Source: Prevotellamassilia sp.
Lineage (GTDB): Bacteria > Bacteroidota > Bacteroidia > Bacteroidales > Bacteroidaceae
Assembly: GCA_018383375.1 (NCBI GenBank)
Contig: JAHAWW010000300.1
Location: 1-10,649 of the forward strand
Length of the DNA stretch: 10,649 nucleotides
Direction: 5' to 3'
Shown here piece after piece: positions 1 to 7,047 of this stretch. Numbering within the stretch: the stretch's first letter is position 1; every line of letters starts with the position of its first letter. The notes beneath the pieces are model-generated. The model was not told the origin of the DNA, did no database searches, and was given only the letters and a program-made list of their open reading frames with translations. The position numbers were made by a program, and so were the translations under genes.

Positions 1-2375
1 TAGTTGTAGTGACCCGTGGCCGCAATGGCACTGCCATGAGTCACGGGAAAGTCCATCGTGTTGCCCATCACCTTCACCCCAACCAGCTCGTTGCCACAAT
101 AACCCAGGCCGCTGGGGCCTTCAAGTCCCATGGCCGAACGATCAAAATTGGTCTGGCAGCCGGCAAAAGCCAAAGTATAGTCTCTGGCCACACCGAGGTC
201 GGCATTGAGGTCAAAGCCCAGACTGTCGGGGCCAATCACACGGGCAGGACCGCTTAGGCGCTCAAAGCCGTTGACGATTAAGACGGTGGGGGCAGAGGCA
301 TTGGCGGAACGGTAGACGCTGAGCACCTCCGACGGGAAACTCTCTCCACCACGATTGACGGCGGTCACCTTAAAACTATAAGGCAGTCCGGCACTCACGG
401 GCAGCGTGAACGAACAGTCTTGACCGCTCACATAACGGCCGTTGTCAAATCCTTCATCGCCCACTTTGGTATAGACGACGTAGCCGGTCGGACGGGCGTT
501 GTCGCACAACGTATCCGAAACGGCTCGCCAAGTGAGGCAGACTTCTCCCTCAGGCGTGAGACGGGCAGCAAAAGCCTCAACGGGCAACGGTTGCACCTCA
601 TAGTCTTTCACGCCGTGCTGATAGCTGACAAAATGCAGCATGGCCTTGTAGATGGCCCGCGACAAGGCAAACTTGAAATGCGGGTCGTGGCCATAGGTCA
701 TATCGGTGAAATTCTGGTGTGAGAGCATCTCAAAAATAGTCGAAGGCACGTCGGGTATGCGTGTCTCGCCATAGTTGCGGTCCCACATCTCACGGCGCGT
801 CCAATTGGTGCGAAACGTGCGCGACATATCGTCGACCACGCCGTTGAGTATGAGCGAAGCGAGGTCGGACGAGGCCCGACGCGACACACCCGAGGGGAAT
901 GTAGTTTGGCCCAAGCCGTCGACTGTGGTAGAAATGGCCAGCGACCCGTAGACGGATAAGTCGGCCTGCACGCCGGCATCACTGTGGAGAGCCAAGGCGG
1001 CCTCAAGGGGCACGCCCAATCCCGGCAGGCCCGGCATATAACTGCTGCCGCCGGCCAAATAGTTGAGCATATAGCCCCGGCTTCGGATGTCGTCGTTGTA
1101 GTCGTTCAGCCCCTTGTCTTTATTATATAATGAGTCGGGCACACCGCTCCATTGGGCGTGATAGCGGGCGGCTTCGAGCAGGCGGGGGAGTCCGCTTGTG
1201 CCCACCTCTCCTCGCAACGTCTGCCCCATTCCACCGCCAAAGCGCACACCATCGGCGGTGACTACACCGCGATAGTCGCTTTGGTTGGTGAGAACGACGC
1301 GTCCCTCAGGGGTTTCGCCGGCTTCGAAATCGAAGGTGCCGAGATAGACCCAAGTGCCGCCGCCCATCTGTTGGTTGACGCGAAACTGCGTGCGGCCACC
1401 GCGATGATAGACGGTGTAGCGGGCATCGCTCACACTATTGGGGCGCGTGGCGTAGCTCACGTAGACGGCATAGCGTCCGGCACTCGGCAAGGCCGGTGTC
1501 CAAGAGACAGAAGCCAAACGCGAGCGCCGTGAAGACGTGACCACTTGGCGCGATGTGCCCAAACGGAAGGGCATGACCGAGTCGGTGAGCAGACCGGCCG
1601 GAGCAAAGCCCACGGTGTCGGGAGTGGTTTGCCAGACAAAATCTGTCTGATTGATTTCTGAGTAGGTGCCTCCTCGTCCCGGCGCATCATTGTCGACGAC
1701 GGCCTCGGCGGTTTGGGTGTCGCGCTCGCGGGCTGTCACAACGACGGCACCGGCATTTTCAAGCATCGGGATGAGATAGGGGAAGACGAAAGAACCGGTG
1801 AAGAGGTCTTCGGTGGTGCAAAACAAAAAGGGTCTTTGCCATCGCCAAACACCGTCGCGATAGAAGCGGCCGTGGCTGGCATTGACCATGAGGTGTTTGC
1901 CTTGGAGGCCCTGCGTCACCTTATAGGGGCGAGACAGATTGGCAACCCAAGGGTTGCCGGTGTAGGCGTGATTGCCCCAGAGTCGTGAGCGGTCGGCGTC
2001 GTCATCACGCAAGGCGGTGGGAATGAGTTCGTCTATCTCTCGGCCGGCTTTGTCTTTGATGCTGAGGCGATAGAGGTTGTAGGGCGTGGGGAGAGCTTGC
2101 GAGAGTGTGCGATGTAGTGTGGCCACCGACTGGGGCGTGAATGACTGCGAGGCAAAGGCTTCGTTGACAAAGACGGTGAGCGTGCGCGCGGTCTCGTCGA
2201 TGCGAATGCTGTCGGCCTTCATCGGCGTTGAGGGCCGGTAGCCGGCACGCTGGTAACGGTCGAAGAAAGTCGTGACGGCCTCGCGAGCCTTTTGTTGCGG
2301 CGGCAAGGTCTGTGAAAAAACAAAGCCCGCAAATGCAGGCCCTGTGAGAAGTAATATGAGCAGTAAGCGTTTCAT
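1..2375 (-). CDS. Secreted N-acetylmuramoyl-L-alanine amidase with inserted golvesin-like domain and FN3 domain (partial, 3' end outside window)
   Basis: The frame is open from an ATG at 2375 to the left edge, giving 791 residues with no stop. The N-terminus is a signal peptide (MKRLLLILLL, cut near residue 16-22). A zinc-amidase (Amidase_3) fold can be traced in two halves: NASHGR (H168), a Glu at 189 and a stretch ending ENAGAVVVTARERD near 218; then LALHSDAG (H464) and VPSTIFEMLSHQNF (E549), matching the family's second zinc His and catalytic Glu. Between the halves, about residues 235-378, lies a golvesin C-terminal-like beta domain (YSEINQTDFVW...ADGVRFGG). An FN3-like module covers about 595-687, followed by an unassigned C-terminal part. 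Likely role: cutting the peptide from MurNAc in periplasmic peptidoglycan. Such proteins are often annotated 'xanthan lyase', which the motifs do not support. It is last in the operon, and its ATG overlaps the acyltransferase stop. Confidence 0.85.
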   Translation of the reverse strand, partial: MKRLLLILLLTGPAFAGFVFSQTLPPQQKAREAVTTFFDRYQRAGYRPSTPMKADSIRIDETARTLTVFVNEAFASQSFTPQSVATLHRTLSQALPTPYNLYRLSIKDKAGREIDELIPTALRDDDADRSRLWGNHAYTGNPWVANLSRPYKVTQGLQGKHLMVNASHGRFYRDGVWRWQRPFLFCTTEDLFTGSFVFPYLIPMLENAGAVVVTARERDTQTAEAVVDNDAPGRGGTYSEINQTDFVWQTTPDTVGFAPAGLLTDSVMPFRLGTSRQVVTSSRRSRLASVSWTPALPSAGRYAVYVSYATRPNSVSDARYTVYHRGGRTQFRVNQQMGGGTWVYLGTFDFEAGETPEGRVVLTNQSDYRGVVTADGVRFGGGMGQTLRGEVGTSGLPRLLEAARYHAQWSGVPDSLYNKDKGLNDYNDDIRSRGYMLNYLAGGSSYMPGLPGLGVPLEAALALHSDAGVQADLSVYGSLAISTTVDGLGQTTFPSGVSRRASSDLASLILNGVVDDMSRTFRTNWTRREMWDRNYGETRIPDVPSTIFEMLSHQNFTDMTYGHDPHFKFALSRAIYKAMLHFVSYQHGVKDYEVQPLPVEAFAARLTPEGEVCLTWRAVSDTLCDNARPTGYVVYTKVGDEGFDNGRYVSGQDCSFTLPVSAGLPYSFKVTAVNRGGESFPSEVLSVYRSANASAPTVLIVNGFERLSGPARVIGPDSLGFDLNADLGVARDYTLAFAGCQTNFDRSAMGLEGPSGLGYCGNELVGVKVMGNTMDFPVTHGSAIAATGHYN

Positions 2376-2953
2376 GACTTAACTTGGTTGGCAACATTGT
2401 CCAAAGGTTCGATGGCAAACTTCTCGGGATGTTTGCCGTGAAAGTCCTTATAATAGTCCATAATCACTCGCATATCCGCTTCGACGTCGCCCGAGGGCAT
2501 TATGGTTTTCTTGCAGCTGATAGTTTTGGTCTTATAATCGATGGCGAAAAGCATAATGGGCAACTCGGCCTTGAGTGCGATGAAATAAAACCCGCGTTTC
2601 CACTGTGTGGTTAGAGAGCGGGTGCCTTCAGGCGTGACGGCGAGTTCGAAGCGTTCGGCGCTTTTGGCTTTTTCGGCCAACTGGTCGGTGAGACTCGTGC
2701 GGCGGTTGCGCGTCACGGGTACGCCTCCCAAACGTTTGAACAAGAGTCCGAGCGGCCAAAAGAACCATTCTTTTTTCATCAAGAAACCCGCACGACGTCC
2801 GATGGCGTAATAATAGATTTCCGCCATTATGAAGTCCCAGTTGCTTGTATGTGGAGCGACACAGATGATGCATTTGTCGTGTCGCGGGACGGTGACTTCT
2901 TCTTTCCAGCCGAGGGTTTTAAAGAAGAGTCTGTGACAAAAAGCGCGTAGCAT
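2372..2953 (-). CDS. PlsC-like 1-acyl-glycerol-3-phosphate / lysophospholipid acyltransferase
   Basis: This 193-residue protein carries the glycerolipid acyltransferase motifs in order: HTSNWD (H35, D40; the HX4D catalytic pair), GGVPVTR (76-82) and EGTR (109-112, phosphate binding). It is shorter than classical PlsC (about 240 residues) because it starts almost at the catalytic motif, and it has no clear N-terminal membrane helix; the aromatic segment around 63-75 could be an interfacial membrane contact. The family transfers acyl chains to a lysolipid at the inner membrane. The acceptor is not readable here and could be lysophosphatidate or another lipid, including the amino-acid lipids of Bacteroidota. 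Its TGA overlaps the ATG of the amidase (ATGA), which suggests translational coupling. Upstream it follows the 87-residue gene by 20 nt. Confidence 0.88.
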   Translation of the reverse strand: MLRAFCHRLFFKTLGWKEEVTVPRHDKCIICVAPHTSNWDFIMAEIYYYAIGRRAGFLMKKEWFFWPLGLLFKRLGGVPVTRNRRTSLTDQLAEKAKSAERFELAVTPEGTRSLTTQWKRGFYFIALKAELPIMLFAIDYKTKTISCKKTIMPSGDVEADMRVIMDYYKDFHGKHPEKFAIEPLDNVANQVKS

Positions 2954-2973
2954 TAAGGCTGCGGGTGGTCTGA

Positions 2974-3237
2974 TTATGCTTTGACGATTTGCTCGCTGAG
3001 GGCGTTTGCCTTATCGGTAAACTCCTTGCGCAACTGCTTGAAGAAGTTGCGTTCGTTGCCTTTCTCGACGTGACTGAGTCGGTTGACATATTCGTCGTGC
3101 AGGGTGATGATTTCTTGCATGAGCGACTCGAGCTTGGCATTGTCGGTATCGGCACACATGCTGAGGGCTACACAGTCGGCAAAGAGTTCGCCGGTGACGA
3201 CGGCTATTGATTTTTTGAGTTGTTTGCGGTTTGCCAT
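2974..3237 (-). CDS. Conserved-looking small helical protein, function unknown
   Basis: I do not recognise this 87-residue protein as a named family. It starts at the ATG at 3237 (MANRKQLKKS) and is polar, with no signal peptide, membrane helix or metal motif. The sequence reads as three or more amphipathic helices; the C-terminal half is rich in Lys, Glu and Arg (HVEKGNERNFFKQLRKEF). It sits 25 nt after the gamma subunit of the oxidoreductase and 20 nt before the acyltransferase, so it is almost certainly on the same transcript. Codon use resembles its neighbours. An accessory or regulatory role with either neighbour is possible, but nothing in the sequence shows which. Confidence 0.75.
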   Translation of the reverse strand: MANRKQLKKSIAVVTGELFADCVALSMCADTDNAKLESLMQEIITLHDEYVNRLSHVEKGNERNFFKQLRKEFTDKANALSEQIVKA

Positions 3238-3262
3238 AATATGTGGAATAAGATTAGAAGAA

Positions 3263-3805
3263 TTAGTCTTTAGCGATAATTTCCATGCCCTTAATGATGG
3301 CCTGCTCGTTCATCGGCAAGAGTTTGTGGTGTCTTTCGGGCAAGGTTTTGGCCAAGGCTTTCATGACGCTTTCAAGCGACACGATGGGGTGTATCTTAAG
3401 GAGTCCGCCAAGAACGAACATATTGAAACACTTGATCATTTTGAGTTCGGCAGCCGTCTCCATGGCGTTGATGTGCCAAGCCGCCACATCGTCTCTCGTG
3501 GGTCGGTCCATGATGCCGAAGCTATCGTAGATGATGTCGCCGCCGGGTTTGACCTTGGGCGTAAACTTATCGAGCGAGGGCTGGTTGAGCACGATGGCGG
3601 TGTCGTAACTGCTGAGGATGGGCGACGAGATGGGGTCGTCGCTCACGATGACGGTGACATTGGCCGTTCCGCCACGCTGTTCGGGACCGTAGGCCGGCAT
3701 CCAGGTGACTTCCTTGCCTTCCATGAGTCCGGCATAGGCCAAGATTTTCCCCATGGAGAGGACGCCTTGACCGCCAAAGCCTGAGATGATTATTTCTTGT
3801 TTCAT
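3263..3805 (-). CDS. korC: 2-oxoacid:ferredoxin oxidoreductase, gamma subunit (KorC/VorC type)
   Basis: This 180-residue protein is the gamma (Pfam POR) subunit of a 2-oxoacid:ferredoxin oxidoreductase, which with the alpha and beta subunits converts a 2-oxoacid plus CoA to acyl-CoA, CO2 and reduced ferredoxin in the cytoplasm. It has the glycine-rich GFGGQGV near the start (residues 9-15) and the hallmark YGPEQRGG (39-46), which in this family lies near the CoA-binding face. I chose the ATG at 3805 (MKQEIIISGFGGQG). The frame stays open 36 codons further upstream, but that part is Arg/Pro-rich, overlaps the end of korB and is unlike the family. It follows korB by 41 nt. The substrate, 2-oxoglutarate or branched-chain 2-oxoacid, cannot be fixed from this subunit. 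Confidence 0.93.
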   Translation of the reverse strand: MKQEIIISGFGGQGVLSMGKILAYAGLMEGKEVTWMPAYGPEQRGGTANVTVIVSDDPISSPILSSYDTAIVLNQPSLDKFTPKVKPGGDIIYDSFGIMDRPTRDDVAAWHINAMETAAELKMIKCFNMFVLGGLLKIHPIVSLESVMKALAKTLPERHHKLLPMNEQAIIKGMEIIAKD

Positions 3806-3846
3806 GTCGTGTCGTAAATCTGTGTTTGATGAGAAGCGCTTGGCCG

Positions 3847-4650
3847 TCAGCGGCTCTGGATGTCTTTGAGGTCGCCGATGGGATAGAATGGGAACATGTG
3901 TTCGACCATCCATTCGTTGGCCTTTGCGGGTGTCATTTTCCAGCCTGAGGAACAGGTGGAGACAATCTCTACGAGGTTGGAGCCCAATCCGGCCATTGAG
4001 TTTTCAAAAGCGTGGCGAATGGCCTTTTTGGCTTTGCGAATGGCGGCGACGGTGTGTACGCTTTGCCTTGTGACGTAGGCGGTGCCTTCCAATTGGGCGG
4101 CAATTTCTGTCATCTTGACGGGGTAGCCGTGTATGGCGGCTTGGCGTCCATAGGGGCAGGTGGAGGTTTTCATGCCCATGAGGGTGGTGGGCGCCATTTG
4201 GCCGCCGGTCATGCCGTAGATGGCATTGTTGATGAAGATGATGGTGATGTTGTCGCCGCGATTGAGGGAGTGAATGGTCTCTGCCGTACCGATGCAGGCC
4301 AGGTCGCCGTCACCTTGATAGGTAAAGACGAGGCGGTCGGGCCAGAGTCGTTTGCAGGCACAGGCCAAAGCGGGAGCGCGGCCGTGGGCTGCCTCTTGCC
4401 AGTCGATGTCGATATAGCGATAGGCAAAGACGCCGCAGCCGACGGGACTGATGCCTATGGCCTTGTCGGCCATGCCCATCTCGTCGATGACTTCGGCAAT
4501 GAGTTTATGCACCACGCCGTGTGAGCAACCCGGACAATAGTGCATGTGCACATCGTTGAGCAGTTCGGGCTTGGCATACACGAGGTTTTCGGGGCGTATG
4601 ATAGCTTCGCGTCCGACGGTTTCGTTTTCGTTATTGACTTTTTCGCTCAT
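3847..4650 (-). CDS. korB: 2-oxoacid:ferredoxin oxidoreductase, beta (TPP-binding) subunit (KorB/VorA type)
   Basis: This 267-residue protein is the thiamine diphosphate subunit. It shows CPGCSHG (residues 39-45), a signature of this subfamily, GCG at 71-73, and the TPP/Mg motif GDGD (113-116) followed about 25 residues later by NN (141-142) in NNAIYGMTGGQMAPTT. The short form, with no fused ferredoxin or gamma domain, matches the four-gene KOR/VOR arrangement rather than single-chain pyruvate:ferredoxin oxidoreductase. The subunit decarboxylates the 2-oxoacid to a hydroxyalkyl-TPP intermediate. It is separated from the alpha gene by the small membrane-protein gene at 4689-4970, an unusual interruption. 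Bacteroidales homologues are variously annotated as 2-oxoglutarate or 2-ketoisovalerate enzymes. Confidence 0.95.
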   Translation of the reverse strand: MSEKVNNENETVGREAIIRPENLVYAKPELLNDVHMHYCPGCSHGVVHKLIAEVIDEMGMADKAIGISPVGCGVFAYRYIDIDWQEAAHGRAPALACACKRLWPDRLVFTYQGDGDLACIGTAETIHSLNRGDNITIIFINNAIYGMTGGQMAPTTLMGMKTSTCPYGRQAAIHGYPVKMTEIAAQLEGTAYVTRQSVHTVAAIRKAKKAIRHAFENSMAGLGSNLVEIVSTCSSGWKMTPAKANEWMVEHMFPFYPIGDLKDIQSR

Positions 4651-4688
4651 AGTTGAGGAGGTTCAATTTTGTTGTGTGAGGAGGTGCT

Positions 4689-4970
4689 TCAGCGGCGCCG
4701 CCGACTGGTTTTCTTGAGCATGTGAGGCATACGAAACATAGCCTCAACCATTTTGACGAAAACGGCACAGAGGCCGAGGATGTAGCACCAAGTGACATCG
4801 GCGGTAGAGTACCACGAGAAAGCGATGCCAATCATTGCCACGAGGGCCATGAGAATGAAGATGGTGTTGAGCACGTTGCGCAAAAGAAACAGCTTGTCGC
4901 GCTCGGCCCGTTCGGGCTCACGTTCGGGATGTTTCAGGCGCTCAAGTATGTCGTTTTCTTCTGAGTTCAT
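4689..4970 (-). CDS. Small two-helix membrane protein between oxidoreductase alpha and beta genes, unknown function
   Basis: This 93-residue protein starts at the ATG at 4970 (MNSEENDILERL). The frame is open for 34 more codons upstream, but that stretch overlaps the end of the alpha-subunit gene and looks non-coding. After a charged N-terminal region (residues 1-31, Glu/Arg/Lys-rich) there are two hydrophobic segments, about 34-53 and 58-76, with a short link (YSTAD), then a basic tail KKTSRRRR. By the positive-inside rule both ends should be cytoplasmic, making a hairpin in the inner membrane. Gaps are 20 nt to korA and 38 nt to korB, so it is co-transcribed with them. I do not recognise a named family. 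The position suggests it may tie the soluble enzyme to the membrane, which is inference only. Confidence 0.8.
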   Translation of the reverse strand: MNSEENDILERLKHPEREPERAERDKLFLLRNVLNTIFILMALVAMIGIAFSWYSTADVTWCYILGLCAVFVKMVEAMFRMPHMLKKTSRRRR

Positions 4971-4990
4971 AAGCTGTTGGTGGCTGTGAG

Positions 4991-6070
4991 TCAGAATTTT
5001 TTGAGTTGTGCCACAATCTCGTCGGGGTCGGGCACGATGCCCCCCAGACGGCCGAAGTGGCGTACGGGACAACGGCCCTCTACTGCAGAGCGCACGTCAT
5101 AGACCATTTGTCCGGCGTTGATTTCGACGGTGAGGAAGCCCTTGACTTTTTGCGAGAGGGCAGCGAGGGCTTCGGTGGGGAAAGGCCAAAGGGTAATGGG
5201 ACGGAAGAGCCCCACTTTGAGGCCTTGTCCACGGGCTATCTCCATGGCTTTTTGCGAAATGCGCGCGGCCGAGCCGAAGGCCACAAAGATGTAGTCGGCG
5301 TCGTCGCAGTCGTGCATTTCGTATTTCACCTCGTTTTTCTTGATTTCGGCATATTTGGCCTGCAGATGGAGGTTTTTCTTTTCCATCTCGGCGGGATCGA
5401 GCTCGAGCGAAGTGATGACATTGACGGGTTTGGTTTTGTCGCGATGGCCGATGGAGGCCCAGGGGCACTCGGCAATGATTTCGGCTTCGGTGCGGCGAGG
5501 TTTGAAGGGCGGGAGGATGACTTTTTCCATCATCTGACCAATGACGCCGTCGGAGAGCATCATCACCGGCGTGCGGTATTTGAAAGCCAGGCGGAAGCCT
5601 TCGTCCACGAAGTCGGCCATCTCTTGGACGGAGGCCGGGGCCAGAACAATGACTTCATAGTCGCCGTTGCCGCCGCCACGGGTGGCTTGATTATAGTCGC
5701 TCTGCGAGGGCTGGATGGTGCCCAGACCGGGGCCGCCGCGCTGCACGTTGACAATCAGTCCCGGCACCTCGGCACCGGCCATATAGCTGATGCCTTCTTG
5801 CATAAGGGCGATGCCCACGCTCGACGACGATGTCATGACGCGTTTGCCTGTGCCACCACCACCATAGAGCATATTGATGGAGGCGACTTCGCTCTCTGCC
5901 TGCACCACAATCATACCGGTGGTCTCCCAGGGTTTGAGTTCGGCCAGCGTCTCCAACACTTCGCTTTGCGGCGTGATGGGATAGCCGAAATAGCCGTCGC
6001 ATCCGCAACGTATGGCGGCGTGTGCGATGGCTTCGTTGCCTTTGAGAAGCAATATTTCTTGTTTATCCAT
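4991..6070 (-). CDS. korA: 2-oxoacid:ferredoxin oxidoreductase, alpha subunit (KorA/VorB type)
   Basis: This 359-residue protein is the alpha subunit (POR N-terminal plus transketolase C-like domains). It has YPITPQSE (residues 30-37), the substrate/TPP-side motif of the family, AESEVASINM with the conserved Glu near 61, a Gly-rich QRGGPGLGTIQPSQSD segment, and a C-terminal domain with EINAGQMVYDVR. Length agrees with KorA/VorB proteins. I start it at the ATG at 6070 (MDKQEILLLKGNEA). An in-frame TTG three codons upstream at 6079 would only add MTT. It lies 63 nt after the ferredoxin gene and 20 nt before the two-helix membrane-protein gene. Bacteroidales homologues are often called '3-methyl-2-oxobutanoate dehydrogenase subunit VorB', but the sequence alone does not separate a branched-chain from a 2-oxoglutarate substrate. 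Confidence 0.95.
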   Translation of the reverse strand: MDKQEILLLKGNEAIAHAAIRCGCDGYFGYPITPQSEVLETLAELKPWETTGMIVVQAESEVASINMLYGGGGTGKRVMTSSSSVGIALMQEGISYMAGAEVPGLIVNVQRGGPGLGTIQPSQSDYNQATRGGGNGDYEVIVLAPASVQEMADFVDEGFRLAFKYRTPVMMLSDGVIGQMMEKVILPPFKPRRTEAEIIAECPWASIGHRDKTKPVNVITSLELDPAEMEKKNLHLQAKYAEIKKNEVKYEMHDCDDADYIFVAFGSAARISQKAMEIARGQGLKVGLFRPITLWPFPTEALAALSQKVKGFLTVEINAGQMVYDVRSAVEGRCPVRHFGRLGGIVPDPDEIVAQLKKF

Positions 6071-6133
6071 TGTTGTCAAACTATGAAATGGGTAGAAATC
6101 AATGATTTGTTAGGGCCTGACGACTGGTAGAGT

Positions 6134-6361
6134 TCAGTCAATCTTGGTCTTGTAGACGGTGATGCAGGCGTCGGGGCAGACGATGGCACACGAGGCACAG
6201 CCGATGCAAGCTCCGGCCACATCGCGACTGAAGGGGTAGCCCTTGTGATTGACTTCGTTGGTGGTGAGTGCCAAGGTGTGGGTGGGGCAAGCCACCACGC
6301 AAAGGTTGCATCCCTTGCAGCGTGCTTCATCCACCACGATGGCTCCTTTGATCTTACTCAT
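6134..6361 (-). CDS. korD: 2x[4Fe-4S] ferredoxin-type delta subunit of the 2-oxoacid oxidoreductase (KorD/VorD)
   Basis: This 75-residue protein has two full CxxCxxCxxxCP clusters: C15, C18, C21, C25 and C52, C55, C58, C62, with an extra Cys at 66. The 26-residue spacing between the two sets and the lead-in MSKIKGAIVVDEARC are typical of the small dedicated ferredoxin subunit of KOR/VOR enzymes. It should take electrons from the TPP subunit and pass them to free ferredoxin. It starts at the ATG at 6361; the upstream bases are AT-rich (TATATATAATAT) with no Shine-Dalgarno, as is usual in Bacteroidota. It follows the TPR gene by 33 nt and precedes korA by 63 nt. Confidence 0.94.
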   Translation of the reverse strand: MSKIKGAIVVDEARCKGCNLCVVACPTHTLALTTNEVNHKGYPFSRDVAGACIGCASCAIVCPDACITVYKTKID

Positions 6362-6394
6362 ATATTATATATAAGATTAGACAGGTTGGCGAGA

Positions 6395-6667
6395 TTAAGG
6401 ATTGTAGAGGTCTTTATGATAGAAGCTCATGATGTCACCAGCCAAGACGTAGGTCTCGGCGGCCGGACCATTGGGATCGAGCTGCCGCGACTTCATAAAC
6501 GCACTCATCGCCTCGCCGGGACGGCCGGATTTCATATAGGCCTTGCCTTGGAGGAAATACAACTTGGCGTCGGGCGCCAGCCCCAAAGCCTCGTCAGCAA
6601 GACGAAGAGCCATGGCGATGTCGCCTTGGTGCAACAAAAGTTCTATTTTGTCATATAGACTTTGCAT
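6395..6667 (-). CDS. Small TPR protein, first gene of the oxidoreductase operon
   Basis: This 90-residue protein reads as about two tetratricopeptide-like repeats (roughly residues 1-34 and 35-68). The second fits the consensus best: AKLYFLQGKAYMKSGRPGEA, with Gly/Ala/Tyr at TPR positions, ending in LDPNGP. A short tail follows (GDIMSFYHKDLYNP). It has no signal peptide. It begins the operon, with a likely promoter only about 15 nt upstream of its ATG at 6667, and precedes the ferredoxin subunit by 33 nt. TPRs bind other proteins, so a role in assembling or regulating the oxidoreductase is plausible but not shown. I do not know a gene name. Confidence 0.85.
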   Translation of the reverse strand: MQSLYDKIELLLHQGDIAMALRLADEALGLAPDAKLYFLQGKAYMKSGRPGEAMSAFMKSRQLDPNGPAAETYVLAGDIMSFYHKDLYNP

Positions 6668-6688
6668 TCTGCCTTATATCTTGAATGA

Positions 6689-6696
6689 CAAAGTTA
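6689..6696 (-). promoter_or_regulatory. Candidate -7 promoter box of the TPR-kor operon
   Basis: The minus strand reads TAACTTTG, an exact match to the Bacteroidetes -7 consensus TAxxTTTG. It lies 21 nt before the ATG at 6667, so transcription would start near 6682 with a leader of about 15 nt. No good TTTG is seen at -33 (around 6716-6720). Confidence 0.55.
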
Positions 6697-6734
6697 AACC
6701 ATTTTTCGGTCGGTTGTTCTCTTTTACGCCTGAA

Positions 6735-6778
6735 ATATCGCAAAAATCGGGGTTAATAAAAACTAAAAGCTGCGATAT
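6735..6778. promoter_or_regulatory. Dyad upstream of the kor operon promoter, possible operator
   Basis: ATATCGCA (6735-6742) and TGCGATAT (6771-6778) form a perfect 8-bp inverted repeat with a 28-nt AT-rich spacer. It lies about 40-80 bp upstream of the -7 box, a position suited to an activator. An 8-bp repeat can arise by chance over this distance. Confidence 0.25.
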
Positions 6779-6923
6779 GGGTTGTTATTGTGTTGATTAT
6801 AGGGATTTTATAGGAAACGCTACTGGAAAAGAAATCTTTGATGCAAGCTCTCACGGCTCTGCGCCGCCGAGAGTCAAAATGCACACACTCTGAGACGGTG
6901 TGCGCCGACAGCTCACGCTGTGT

Positions 6924-7040
6924 ATGGCCGAGGTGATTGTGGTAGAAGCCGACCTTATATATAATTTAACAATGAGGGGGCGGCACATGGCGTTGTCTTT
7001 TTCGGGTGGGGCAGAAAGTCGTATATTTGAGACAGGATAA
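6924..7040 (+). CDS. Candidate 38-codon small ORF ending just before an intrinsic terminator
   Basis: ATG at 6924 opens a frame that reads MAEVIVVEADLIYNL and ends ESRIFETG at the TAA at 7038-7040, eight bases before the stem of a strong terminator. That spacing is what one expects at a real gene end. The start lies three bases after a small hairpin (ACAGC/GCTGT). The peptide has no signal sequence or membrane helix. Its ALSFSGGAES stretch faintly recalls the SGGxDS loop of PP-loop ATPases, but the peptide is far too short to be one, and this is probably chance. It could equally be noncoding. Confidence 0.22.
   Translation: MAEVIVVEADLIYNLTMRGRHMALSFSGGAESRIFETG
7022..7029 (+). promoter_or_regulatory. 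TAxxTTTG-type box immediately upstream of the terminator
   Basis: TATATTTG matches the -7 consensus exactly, and TTTC at 7000-7003 could be a -33 box with one mismatch (18-nt spacing). A transcript from here would end only about 40 nt later at the terminator, so it is either a chance match or the source of a very short RNA. Confidence 0.2.
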
Positions 7041-7047
7041 AGGAAGG

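Noticed and set aside
3083..3784. Plus-strand open frame (233 codons) across the 87-residue gene and korC
   Set aside because: It crosses two well-supported minus-strand genes and shows no motif.
3806..3913. Upstream extension of korC by 36 codons
   Set aside because: The extra residues are Arg/Pro/His-rich, overlap the end of korB and precede the conserved KQEIIISGFGGQG start of the family.
6071..6079. TTG start three codons upstream of the korA ATG
   Set aside because: It adds only MTT and gives no better initiation context; ATG at 6070 is simpler.
5006..6130. Long plus-strand open frame (374 codons) opposite korA
   Set aside because: It is exactly antisense to the alpha subunit gene, has a His/Gly/Asp-heavy composition with no family resemblance, and arises from the codon bias of korA.
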